The notes beneath the pieces are model-generated. The model was given only the letters and a program-made list of their open reading frames with translations. It did no database searches and was not told the origin of the DNA. DNA of 64,000 bases from Novosphingobium sp. BW1. GTDB taxonomy: Bacteria > Pseudomonadota > Alphaproteobacteria > Sphingomonadales > Sphingomonadaceae. This document shows positions 8,777 through 16,481 of the stretch, piece by piece. Every line of letters begins with the position of its first letter. The stretch's first letter is position 1. Position numbers and translations under genes: made by a program. Location of the stretch: positions 1-64,000 of the forward strand of contig NZ_VIRF01000065.1 of NCBI RefSeq assembly GCF_008107685.1. Reading direction: 5' to 3'.

Positions 8777-8904
8777 TCAAGGGGCCACATCGCCCCTTGA
8801 CCCCGGAATTGGCGACCTCAGGGCTCTCGCGCTACCGTGGCCGAGAATGGTGAGGTCGCCGGTTTGGGGAGCCCGAGAGCGTTAGCCCTCGGATATCTCT
8901 TTTT
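8777..8904. repeat. Dispersed hairpin-rich intergenic repeat, copy A
   Basis: The element has three parts. First is TCAAGGGG/CCCCTTGA (8777-8784 with 8793-8800). Second is GGCGACCTCA paired with TGAGGTCGCC (8811-8820 with 8851-8860) around exactly 30 bases. Third is GGTTTGGGGAGCCC running into a last hairpin at 8873-8892. The same order is seen at 31057 and, degenerate, at 34900. It lies between converging genes. Confidence 0.7.
8873..8904 (+). terminator. Hairpin with T-run
   Basis: CCGAGAGC and GCCCTCGG pair with one mismatch around GTTA, followed by ATATCTCTTTTTTCC. This is a plausible intrinsic terminator for the operon ending at 8766, and it forms the last part of repeat copy A. Confidence 0.6.
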
Positions 8905-8906
8905 TC

Positions 8907-9800
8907 CTAACCCTCGCAGGACCGGCGGATCACGGCCTTGAGCTGGCGCACCATACGGGTTTCGTAGCGGTCCTTCAGGGTTACGAAGCCGAAGGCGGGG
9001 GCGGGAATAGCCGATCCGCCCACCCTGCGCAGCGCGCCGTCTTCCAGTTCGCTTTCCACCGCGTCGCAGCCGATCATCCCCAGCATCCCGCCATCGAGGA
9101 TCAGTGAGCGGTGCAGGGCTGCGGAGGAGACGCGCACCGTGCGGCAATCCGGATGGTAGCCGAAGCGGACCATGGCGTCGGCAAATTCGCTCGTCTCGAA
9201 GGGGTCGAGCGTGTCGTATGCGCTCAGTTGCGACCACACGAAGCTGCGCGGATCGGCACCGCTTGCCTCATCGAAGACGGGATGGTCGGCGCGTGCGACG
9301 ATGGCGTAGTCTCGGCGGAACAGCGGTTCGAAGTCGAAGGCCTTGTCCTCAAAATCGGGGGGGAGGCCGCAGAAGGCGAAATCCAGATCGCCTGCCGAGA
9401 GGCGTTCGAGGAGCTGCGTGGTGTAGCCATCGCGCACGCGCAGGTCGACCGGCACGCTCTGTTCGATGAAGGCGCGCAGCGTCTGGGTCAGCCATTCCGA
9501 GACGAGGATCGGATGCAGGCCCATGGCGATGCGGGGATGACGGTGGGCCTCGGTCAACTCGGCGACGATGCGGCGCTCCTCGGCCAGCATCAGGCGCGCG
9601 CGGCGCACCAGCTTCTCGCACATGTCGGTGGGGCGCACGCCCGAGGGGCCGCGCTCGAAGAGGGTGGTGTTGAATTCCTCCTCAAGCTGCTTGATCGAAA
9701 GAGTGAGGGCGGGCTGCGTGATCCCGATCTCCTTGGATGCCTTGCGCAGGCTGCCGCTTTCGTAGATCGCGATCATGCGCTTGAGCTGGATCAGGTTCAC
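8907..9800 (-). CDS. LysR-family transcriptional regulator
   Basis: A 297-residue regulator. The winged helix-turn-helix occupies about residues 1-60 (MNLIQLKRMIAIYESGSLRK, then ITQPALTLSIKQLEEEFNTT) and an effector-binding domain follows. It lies 30 bases after the hydrolase gene at 9831, so it is probably the last gene of the minus-strand MFS-hydrolase-LysR operon. It is a natural candidate to control block A, perhaps through the promoter element repeated at 3756 and 14817; this link is inference. Confidence 0.9.
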   Translation of the reverse strand: MNLIQLKRMIAIYESGSLRKASKEIGITQPALTLSIKQLEEEFNTTLFERGPSGVRPTDMCEKLVRRARLMLAEERRIVAELTEAHRHPRIAMGLHPILVSEWLTQTLRAFIEQSVPVDLRVRDGYTTQLLERLSAGDLDFAFCGLPPDFEDKAFDFEPLFRRDYAIVARADHPVFDEASGADPRSFVWSQLSAYDTLDPFETSEFADAMVRFGYHPDCRTVRVSSAALHRSLILDGGMLGMIGCDAVESELEDGALRRVGGSAIPAPAFGFVTLKDRYETRMVRQLKAVIRRSCEG

Positions 9801-9830
9801 GCGTTCGGGGCCCTTTCGGTCAGGTGAGCA

Positions 9831-10667
9831 TCAGGGATCGAGGAAGCCGGTGATCGTTTCCACAACGCGTGTCGTTTCCAGCTTGAGCACTCCATGGGCG
9901 ACGCCGGGTATATCAACGCGCTGGCCGTTCGCAAAGAGAGGCGACGTGCGCCGGGTGATTTCCCACAGGTCGTCCTCGGGGTTCATCACCAAGACCGGCT
10001 GGCTGACCTTGGCCATCGCGCCCAGGAAGTCGTAGCGGTAGACCGCGATGTAGCCCCAGGGCATGCGCGATCCCAGTCGCAGGCATTCGGCCATGCTGAC
10101 GTGGCGGTCCTCCCAGGTGATGCGTGGGTCCGAGAGGGTGCCGATGATGGACCAGAGCTTCTCGACATGGGCAAGGTCTGCGCCGGGCTCGGGAAAGGCC
10201 CCGCGCAGGTTCGCGAGCTTGGTCTGGCGGATATCCTCGGGGTAGGCGGCCAGGCCGAAGACGACCACCCGGCGCACGCGCTCGGGGCGGCTTTGTGCGA
10301 GTTCGGTGGCGACGAGCGATCCGGTGTGAAAGCCCATGACATCGTAGCTCTGCGTATCGGCGGGCAGCACGCCGTCCTGGGCCAGCCGGGCCATGAAGGC
10401 ATCGGCGGTGGCCGCGTAGTCCTCGATCGTGGAGGGGGCATCGGGTCCGTCGCTCATGCCGTAGCCGGGCGTGTCGAGCGCGATGACGGTGCGGCCCTTT
10501 GCCAGCGGCGCCATGATCGGAAGCCAGTCGGCCGAGTGCGAGGGGGTCTGGTGCAGGCACAGGAGCGGCGGGCCGCTTTCCTCTGTGTCCGGACCGCCAT
10601 AAGGGGCGATGCGGTAGTGCAGCTGGCCGAAAGGGCCAGGCGCGTAGGCACGCGTGATCGTGCTCAT
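9831..10667 (-). CDS. Alpha/beta-hydrolase-fold protein with histidine at the nucleophile position
   Basis: A 278-residue soluble alpha/beta-hydrolase-fold protein with LLCLHQTPSHSADW (oxyanion region), ALDTPGYGMSDGP, an acid site in NPEDDLWE and a catalytic-type histidine in GVAHGV (His258). The nucleophile elbow, normally G-x-S-x-G, reads GFHTG, placing His114 where the serine should be. I recall related proteins with GYHTG in this position, so this may be a family trait rather than a mutation. Its ATG overlaps the stop of the upstream MFS gene as ATGA, which implies translational coupling. The catalysed reaction is unknown. Confidence 0.8.
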   Translation of the reverse strand: MSTITRAYAPGPFGQLHYRIAPYGGPDTEESGPPLLCLHQTPSHSADWLPIMAPLAKGRTVIALDTPGYGMSDGPDAPSTIEDYAATADAFMARLAQDGVLPADTQSYDVMGFHTGSLVATELAQSRPERVRRVVVFGLAAYPEDIRQTKLANLRGAFPEPGADLAHVEKLWSIIGTLSDPRITWEDRHVSMAECLRLGSRMPWGYIAVYRYDFLGAMAKVSQPVLVMNPEDDLWEITRRTSPLFANGQRVDIPGVAHGVLKLETTRVVETITGFLDP

Positions 10668-11995
10668 GCGAGGGTCTCCTGTTCGCGGGCAATGGCGGAA
10701 GCAGCCGTGAAGGCAAGGAGTGCCGAGAGGCCGAGAGCCACGGTACCTACGATGGCCATTGACCAGCCCACCTGGGAAGGGTCGGCAAAGACATTCTCGG
10801 TCAGTCCGGCCACGGCAATGGGGCCGAGTGAGGCGCCGATCAGCGTCATCACGAAGGCATAGAGCGCGACCGCGAAGCCGCGCAGCGAGGGTGGGGCGAT
10901 TTCGGAGAGGATGGCGAGCATGGCCGTGCCGTAGATCGCCATGACGCCCATGATCGCGCCCAGCAGCAGCGTCGCCAGCGTGACGTTTCCGGCAAGAACG
11001 GGAAGCGCGGAAGGGATGGCGAGCAGGGTCAGCGTTGCAGCGAGGCGCATACGCAGCGCGGCCCCGCCACGCGCGCCTACCTTGTCGACTACGATGCCCG
11101 CAAGCGCAGCGCCACAGACCGCCCAGACGATCTGCCCGGTGCCAAGGCTTTGCCCGGCCGTGGCGATGTCTAGGCCGTACTGGCGTGTGAGGAACACCGC
11201 GCCCCACATCGTCGACACCGATCCGCCGACCGCGAAGAGGGCGACAGCACCATAGTAGCACACGAAGATACGCGCGCGGCCCGCCATCGCGCGAAGCCCC
11301 TCGGCAAAGGAAAGCGTGCCCACTTTTCCCTGGCCCACAGGTGTGTCGGAGCGCCGGGGCGGCTCGCGCAACGCGAGCAGAAGCAGCAGGATGACCGCGC
11401 CGCTCGCCCCGACCAGTATGAAGGTGAGGCGCCAGGGGGCAAGCTCTCCGATGAGGGGCAGGCCCGCAAAGGCCCCGCGCGGCGCAGCCTCGAGGATGAG
11501 CCCGCTGATCAGCGAGCCCAGGCCATAGGCGATCATGCTGCCAAAGACGTAGAGCGCCATGGGGCGTCCGCGCCGCTCAGGGGGGAAGATATCGCCGATC
11601 ATGGTGACCGCACAAGGGCCGAGGACCGCTTCGCCCACGCCGATGAACAGGCGCGAGGCGAACATCGCGCCGAAGCCTTCGGCAAGGCCGCCCGCGATGG
11701 TGGCCAGGCTCCATACGACGATGCCGGCGATAAGCAGCTTGCGGCGGTTGACCCTGTCGGCGACGGCGCCGAGCGGCAGGCCCACGGTCACGTAGAAGAT
11801 CGAGAAGGCAAAGCCCTGGAGAAGCGCGATCTGCATCTCGGAAATGCCGAGATCGGCGCGGACGGGGTCGACGACGAGCGCGAGCATGCCGCGGTCGATG
11901 GTCGAAATGACCTGGGCCAGGAACAGCGTGGCAACGGTGATCCAGGCCAGAAGCGGGCCGGTGGGCGCAGTTCCCTCCCGGTCGGGCATGTGCAT
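10664..11995 (-). CDS. MFS transporter (Spinster-like), second copy
   Basis: A 443-residue carrier with about 12 membrane segments. Family motifs are VISTIDRGMLALVVDPVRAD, GLPLGAVADRVNRRK and IGVGEAVLGPCAVTMIGDIF. ATG at 11995 was chosen because AGGGGA lies about eight bases upstream; the frame is open to 12133 without good signals. It leads the minus-strand operon with the hydrolase and LysR genes and is separated from the TonB receptor gene upstream by a strong terminator. The pairing with an outer-membrane receptor suggests uptake across both membranes. Confidence 0.87.
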   Translation of the reverse strand: MHMPDREGTAPTGPLLAWITVATLFLAQVISTIDRGMLALVVDPVRADLGISEMQIALLQGFAFSIFYVTVGLPLGAVADRVNRRKLLIAGIVVWSLATIAGGLAEGFGAMFASRLFIGVGEAVLGPCAVTMIGDIFPPERRGRPMALYVFGSMIAYGLGSLISGLILEAAPRGAFAGLPLIGELAPWRLTFILVGASGAVILLLLLALREPPRRSDTPVGQGKVGTLSFAEGLRAMAGRARIFVCYYGAVALFAVGGSVSTMWGAVFLTRQYGLDIATAGQSLGTGQIVWAVCGAALAGIVVDKVGARGGAALRMRLAATLTLLAIPSALPVLAGNVTLATLLLGAIMGVMAIYGTAMLAILSEIAPPSLRGFAVALYAFVMTLIGASLGPIAVAGLTENVFADPSQVGWSMAIVGTVALGLSALLAFTAASAIAREQETLA

Positions 11996-12108
11996 GGCGA
12001 TTTCCCCTTGGGGCGCGAGTATAGGCGGGCGGGTCGCGGGGCCTTCGGGCGCGGGCCGGTTATCCGGGGAACGGTCACGCGGCCGGGGGCAAACCGCTTG
12101 AAAATGGC

Positions 12109-12150
12109 AAAAAAGCCGTGGCGGGCGGCCCATTGGAGACGCCCGCCACG
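12109..12150 (-). terminator. Intrinsic terminator after the TonB receptor gene
   Basis: On the minus strand, eight bases after the receptor stop, CGTGGCGGGCG and its perfect complement form an 11-base stem (12117-12127 with 12140-12150) around 12 bases. It is followed by GC and a run of six T. This is a textbook rho-independent terminator and shows the receptor is a separate transcript from the MFS operon. Confidence 0.85.
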
Positions 12151-12157
12151 TGAGGGG

Positions 12158-14611
12158 TCAGAAGTTGACCGTGCTGCGCAGGCCGAAGGTGCGCAGTTCG
12201 CGAAGGGCCACCGCGACACCGGCGTTGGTCGACAGGTACTGGAACGTGCTGTCCAGCAGCGCGAAGTCGATCGCGTTGGGATAGGCCTTGTTGTTGAACA
12301 GGTTGGTCACGAAGCCTTCGAGACGGAAGCTGTCGTTGCCAAAGCCCAGACGCACGTTGACCTGGGTCATGTCGGGCGTCTTGGTCAGGTTCGAGGCGTT
12401 GGTGTAGATGCCCGACTTGTAGGTGAAGTCGGCGCGCGCGAAGGCTTCCACGTCCTCGCCCACGGGGCGGCGGTAATCGACCGAGGCCGAGGCCGAGTAG
12501 CGTGAGGCGAGCGGGTTGTGCTTGCCGCTGAAGTCGGTGATGCCGGTGAGGCCGGTTACCGTCGGCGCGGTCAGCTCCTGGATGTCGCTGTCGTTGTACG
12601 AGCCGTTCGCGCCCAGCGTCAGGTGCTCATCAAGGGCGAACGAGAGTTCGGCCTCAAGCCCGTACATCTTGACCTTGCCGGTGTTGAGCTGGGCCTGCAG
12701 GTTGTAGACCTGATTGTTGGCCGGGTCGATCAGATTGATGACGTTGGCGTTGAGCTGATTGTCCCAGATACCGTACCACGCCGCGAGCGAATAGCGCAGG
12801 CGGTTGCCGAAAAGGCGGCCCTTTGCACCGATCTCGAAGTTGTCGAGGGTCTCGGGCTCGACCGCCACGCGCAGGCCCGCATCGGCGGCAAGCTGCTGCG
12901 CCTGCGCGCTGAGGTTGGACAGGAAGACGGTGTTGAAGGCCGCCGGGTTCACGCCGCGCGAGTAGGAGGCATAGACCATCATCTCGGGCGTGACGTCGTA
13001 GTTGACGATCACGCGCGGCGTGAAGTTGCGGTAGGTCTCCTTGGCGAGCAGCGAACCGCCCTCGTAGAAGCCTTCGGGGGCAAAGGCGTCGGACGCGATA
13101 GTGATGCCGGTCGGCTGGGCGTAGGCGTACATCGTGTCGATCTGGTAGCGCCCGTCGAAGTTGATCGAAAGCTCGGGCGTGATCTCGTAGCCCAAGCCGA
13201 AGAAGGCGCCGAAGGTGCGGTTGCGGGTCTTGCCGCTCACGATCGAGAAGCGCGTGGTGCCAAGCCCGCCTGGGCTGCCGCCGCCCGCGCCGTGGTAGGT
13301 CGCGTTGAGGTAGCTGCCGCCGACAGTCGCGGTGAACGGGCCACCGTCATCGTAGCTGGCGCGCAGTTCCTGCGAGAAGTCCTTCAGCACGGCTTCAACG
13401 AGGTAGGGGTAGTCGTAGAAATCACGCGCGCCCGGATCGTTCGACGAATTGGGGATCGTGGTGTTGTAGTAAAGGTCGAGGTCGGAAAGCTGGCTGCGGC
13501 GCTCGTTGTTGTAGCCCGTCAGCGAGGAGAGCGTGATGCCGCTGCCCACGTCCCAGTCGAGCGCCATATGCAGGTGGTAGAAGCGCGCCAGGAGGCCGTA
13601 GCCGTCCGGGCCGTTCTTGGGATCGATCACGCGCCCTTGCGGATTGGCAAGGAAGTCCTGAATGTAGGGCGTGTCGACGGTGTTGGTCGAGGGCGTACCT
13701 GCCGGAAGGCCGGGCAGGGTGCCGCAGAAGTAGCGGTTCGTGCCAATGGCGCAGTTCGAGCTGTCGGGCACGATCACCGCGCCGCTGGGATCGCGCAGTT
13801 CGTAGGCCGAGAGGAAGCCGGTCGCGTTGGGGCCATCGTCGTTCTCGGAGATGAGGCCGAAGACCTTGGCGGTGAAGTTGGGGGCGGGCGTGAATTCAAC
13901 GGCGAGCGTGCCTGCACGGGTGCGCTGGTCGCCCAGCATCTGGCCCGGAACGCCCTGGTTCTCCCACGAGCCGCCGCGCGCGGTTTCCTGGACGCTTGCG
14001 CGGAAGCCGACGAGGCCCTCGATCAGCGGACCGCCGATGGAGGCCTTGAGCTCGTGGTTGTCGCGTGTGCCGATCATGCCGGTGACGCTGGCTTCGAGGT
14101 AATCGGGCGCGGTCTTGGTGACGACGTTGACGGCGCCGGCAAAGGTCTGGCGGCCGAAGTAGGCGCTCTGCGGACCCTTAAGGACTTCGATGCGCTCGGG
14201 GCTGGCGATGGTCTGCAGGCCCGTGGAGCTGGAGATCGGCACGCCGTCGATGAACATCGAGGTGGTCTGGATGAGCGAACTGGACGGCGTGAAGCCGCGC
14301 ACGATGATCTGCTGGAACGAGCGGTCGTTACGGCCCGACGAGCTGGTCACGATCTTGAGGCTGGGGGTGTAGTCGGAGAGGTCGTTGATTGACTGAATGC
14401 CGCGCGCTTCGATCGCTTCAGAGGTGAGCGCGGTGACCGAGATCGGGGTCTTGAGGATGTCTTCGCCGCGCTTGCGGGCGGTCACCAGGATCTCATCGCT
14501 TGGAGCGCTGGCTGCGCTCTGGGCCTGGGCTGTGCCCGAGGCGAGCGCGAGATAGACGAAAGGCACAGAAGACAGAAGGAGTGCCCGGCGGGCCCCCAGA
14601 ATGCTGGTCAT
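12158..14611 (-). CDS. TonB-dependent outer-membrane receptor
   Basis: An 817-residue receptor with a signal peptide (MTSILGARRALLLSSVPFVY, cleaved near AQA-QS) and the TonB box DEILVTARKR. The plug domain runs to about residue 180, with VRGFTPSS, SMFIDGVPI and RIEVLKGPQSAYFGRQTFAG. The C-terminal barrel ends FGLRSTVNF, with the terminal phenylalanine typical of barrel proteins. It likely imports the hydrophobic or bulky substrate of block A using TonB-ExbBD energy. It is transcribed divergently from the M24 gene at 14938, with a 326-base regulatory region between. Confidence 0.93.
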   Translation of the reverse strand: MTSILGARRALLLSSVPFVYLALASGTAQAQSAASAPSDEILVTARKRGEDILKTPISVTALTSEAIEARGIQSINDLSDYTPSLKIVTSSSGRNDRSFQQIIVRGFTPSSSLIQTTSMFIDGVPISSSTGLQTIASPERIEVLKGPQSAYFGRQTFAGAVNVVTKTAPDYLEASVTGMIGTRDNHELKASIGGPLIEGLVGFRASVQETARGGSWENQGVPGQMLGDQRTRAGTLAVEFTPAPNFTAKVFGLISENDDGPNATGFLSAYELRDPSGAVIVPDSSNCAIGTNRYFCGTLPGLPAGTPSTNTVDTPYIQDFLANPQGRVIDPKNGPDGYGLLARFYHLHMALDWDVGSGITLSSLTGYNNERRSQLSDLDLYYNTTIPNSSNDPGARDFYDYPYLVEAVLKDFSQELRASYDDGGPFTATVGGSYLNATYHGAGGGSPGGLGTTRFSIVSGKTRNRTFGAFFGLGYEITPELSINFDGRYQIDTMYAYAQPTGITIASDAFAPEGFYEGGSLLAKETYRNFTPRVIVNYDVTPEMMVYASYSRGVNPAAFNTVFLSNLSAQAQQLAADAGLRVAVEPETLDNFEIGAKGRLFGNRLRYSLAAWYGIWDNQLNANVINLIDPANNQVYNLQAQLNTGKVKMYGLEAELSFALDEHLTLGANGSYNDSDIQELTAPTVTGLTGITDFSGKHNPLASRYSASASVDYRRPVGEDVEAFARADFTYKSGIYTNASNLTKTPDMTQVNVRLGFGNDSFRLEGFVTNLFNNKAYPNAIDFALLDSTFQYLSTNAGVAVALRELRTFGLRSTVNF

Positions 14612-14816
14612 GCTTGATTCCCCATTTTCGCCGTGTCGGTACGTGTACGCCTGCCCCTCGGGCGGGCGGCCGCTCCGGCACGATCCCTGTTATTCGGCGA
14701 TGACGGCCCGTTTCTGTGTTTTTGTTGTCTTCCCTCGTGGCGGGTTGCCGTCACCTGGTGTCCACCCGTTGCGGCGACTGGTATCACCGCGCCGGGAAGG
14801 GCAGAAATCAGAACCC

Positions 14817-14845
14817 CTTATCGCCATCAAGGATTCCTGATTGGC
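14817..14845 (+). promoter_or_regulatory. Conserved 29-base promoter element, copy 2
   Basis: CTTATCGCC, ATCAA, GGATTCCTGATTGGC. It matches the minus-strand sequence at 3756-3784 at 26 of 29 positions and lies 92 bases before the M24 start at 14938. Matching orientation and distance to the downstream gene in both copies support a regulatory role. Confidence 0.55.
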
Positions 14846-14877
14846 GCGATTGGCCTGTGGCATGCTCCTGTGCTTGC

Positions 14878-14919
14878 TGAACGTCAGATACAGACATCTG
14901 AACGTCAGAACAGACATTT
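14878..14919 (+). promoter_or_regulatory. Tandem direct repeat before the second M24 gene
   Basis: TGAACGTCAGATACAGACAT is followed at once by TGAACGTCAGAACAGACAT, two nearly identical units. The junction also makes an inverted repeat, TCAGAT-ACAGAC-ATCTGA. Lying 19-60 bases before the ATG, it could be a two-turn operator for an activator or repressor. Confidence 0.5.
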
Positions 14920-14937
14920 CGGGAAAAGCAGGCCGCC

Positions 14938-16161
14938 ATGACATTACAGCCCCTCCTCAACCGCGACGTCGCGCAAGGCTGCCTGGAGGCCGCCGATGTC
15001 GCCGCGCTGGTGCTGAGCGATCCGACCAACATCTACCAGGCCACGGGCTTCTGGCCGCAGACCGTGGCGATGGGACAGGCGGGCGCTGCCTTTGCCATCG
15101 TGCCGGCCGACACGCACGCCTGCGTCACCCTCATCACCAGCCAGTTCATCCACTATCTGCACGATGTGGAGGCGCCGGTGGACGGGGGCGCGCTCGACAT
15201 CCGCCTGTTCACGGCGCCCGATGGGCTGGAGGGCGATGCCGCGCCGCCGATCTTTCTCTCCGCGCCTCCGGGTGGCAGTCCCGACACGCTCGATGCACTG
15301 AGCCAGGAGACGACGCGCGCGACCTTGCAGCGCCACCGGCCCTATCCCGACGCGGCGAGCGCGCTGCGCGACGTACTGGCCGGAACGCACGGAACCATCG
15401 CCACCGATTCCCCGATGATCGATGCGATCCTGGGCGAGCGCCTGTCGTATCGTTCGGCGGCACCGTTCCTGCGCCGCATCCGCATGATCAAATCCCCGCG
15501 CGAGATCGAGCTCATGCGTCATGCCGCGCAGAATAACGCCGATGCGGCACGCGCGGCGATCCAGCAGATGGGGGCGGGCAGCACGTATGAAGACATGCGC
15601 CTCGCCTTCTTCGCCGAGACCGGAAAGCGTGGCGGGATCCCGCTGTTCATCTCGACTGACAGCATGACCATGCGCAAGCGCGACGGGGTGCTGCGCGAGG
15701 GGCGCAGTTTCCAGATCGATGCGGTCAGCCATTATGCGGGCTATCATGGCGACTATGGCCGCACCGTCTTCGTGGGTGAGCCTGATCCTGTGGTGATGCA
15801 CATGGTCGAGGCCGCGCAGTGCGCCAACGAGGCCATCGCCGACGCCCTGAAGCCGGGCCTTCGCTATTCCGATATACGCCGGATTGGCCAGGAAGCGGTC
15901 GCGCGCGCGGGCTACGAGATCGCGATTCCCTGCGCCGCGCACAGTGTGGGCCTGTTCCACACGGACGAGGCCTATGCCGACGACAGCCTGCACTTTCGCA
16001 AGGACGACCACCTGATCGAGGCGAACATGGTGCTCAGCGTCGATTGCCCGGTGCTACACCTCGATGCGACCGGCAATGTCCACCTCGAGGACCTCTGGCT
16101 GGTCACGCAGAATGGCTGCGAGCCGCTCAACCGCCGCGACGAGCCTTTTATCCGAATCTAG
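14938..16161 (+). CDS. M24-family peptidase-fold protein, second copy
   Basis: A 407-residue paralogue of the protein at 3865, with an N-terminal creatinase-type domain and a C-terminal pita-bread domain. Metal-ligand positions are D and D in IDAVSHYAGYHGDYGRT, H in AAHSVGLFHTDE and E in NVHLEDLWLV. As in the first copy, the EPG glutamate is aspartate (VLSVDCPVLH). The ribosome-binding site is weak (GCAGG). It ends converging on the Rieske ferredoxin gene, with the two stop codons overlapping. Its exact reaction is unknown; peptidase, amidohydrolase or lyase are all possible in this fold. Confidence 0.82.
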   Translation: MTLQPLLNRDVAQGCLEAADVAALVLSDPTNIYQATGFWPQTVAMGQAGAAFAIVPADTHACVTLITSQFIHYLHDVEAPVDGGALDIRLFTAPDGLEGDAAPPIFLSAPPGGSPDTLDALSQETTRATLQRHRPYPDAASALRDVLAGTHGTIATDSPMIDAILGERLSYRSAAPFLRRIRMIKSPREIELMRHAAQNNADAARAAIQQMGAGSTYEDMRLAFFAETGKRGGIPLFISTDSMTMRKRDGVLREGRSFQIDAVSHYAGYHGDYGRTVFVGEPDPVVMHMVEAAQCANEAIADALKPGLRYSDIRRIGQEAVARAGYEIAIPCAAHSVGLFHTDEAYADDSLHFRKDDHLIEANMVLSVDCPVLHLDATGNVHLEDLWLVTQNGCEPLNRRDEPFIRI

Positions 16162-16481
16162 AGCTCGACGAAGACCGTGCCGCCCTCAACCTCCACCGGG
16201 TAGGTGGCAAGCGGGACACTGGCCGGAGGATTGAGCGGTTCGCCGCTGGCAAGGTCAAACCGCGCGCCGTGCGCGGGGCAGGCGATCCAGCCCTCGCGCA
16301 CGAGGCCGCAGGCAAGCTCCTGTTCGGCGTGGCTGCACCAAGGCGAGATCGCGTGGATCTGTCCGCCCGAACGGCACAGCAGGACGGGGCGCGCCGGTTC
16401 GCCGATCCGCACCAGCCGCGTGCCGCCTTCGGGGACATCCCCGACCTTTCCGGCGGGCCAGAAGCGCTTGGACGAGGTCAT
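16158..16481 (-). CDS. Rieske [2Fe-2S] ferredoxin
   Basis: A 107-residue single-domain Rieske protein. Cluster ligands are Cys49 and His51 in WCSH, and Cys68 and His71 in CPAH, with normal spacing. It would carry electrons to a Rieske oxygenase such as the alpha subunit encoded at 24703, or act as a ferredoxin for another oxygenase. ATG at 16481 overlaps the stop of the upstream gene as ATGA; an earlier in-frame ATG at 16505 lies inside that gene and is less likely. No ferredoxin reductase gene is seen in the window. Confidence 0.88.
   Translation of the reverse strand: MTSSKRFWPAGKVGDVPEGGTRLVRIGEPARPVLLCRSGGQIHAISPWCSHAEQELACGLVREGWIACPAHGARFDLASGEPLNPPASVPLATYPVEVEGGTVFVEL

Larger units (their letters stand above)
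14612..14937. other. Divergent regulatory region between TonB receptor and M24 gene
   Basis: No gene is supported here. The region holds the second copy of the conserved promoter element (14817-14845), then a tandem repeat of about 20 bases (14878-14919) just before the M24 start. Clear -35/-10 boxes could not be assigned with confidence. Confidence 0.6.

Noticed and set aside
12518-14392. Open frame of 624 codons on the plus strand
   Set aside because: Antisense of the TonB receptor gene, whose protein matches the family over its whole length.
14817-14944. Short minus-strand frame before the second M24 gene
   Set aside because: It covers the promoter element and tandem repeat, which explain the conservation better than a peptide.
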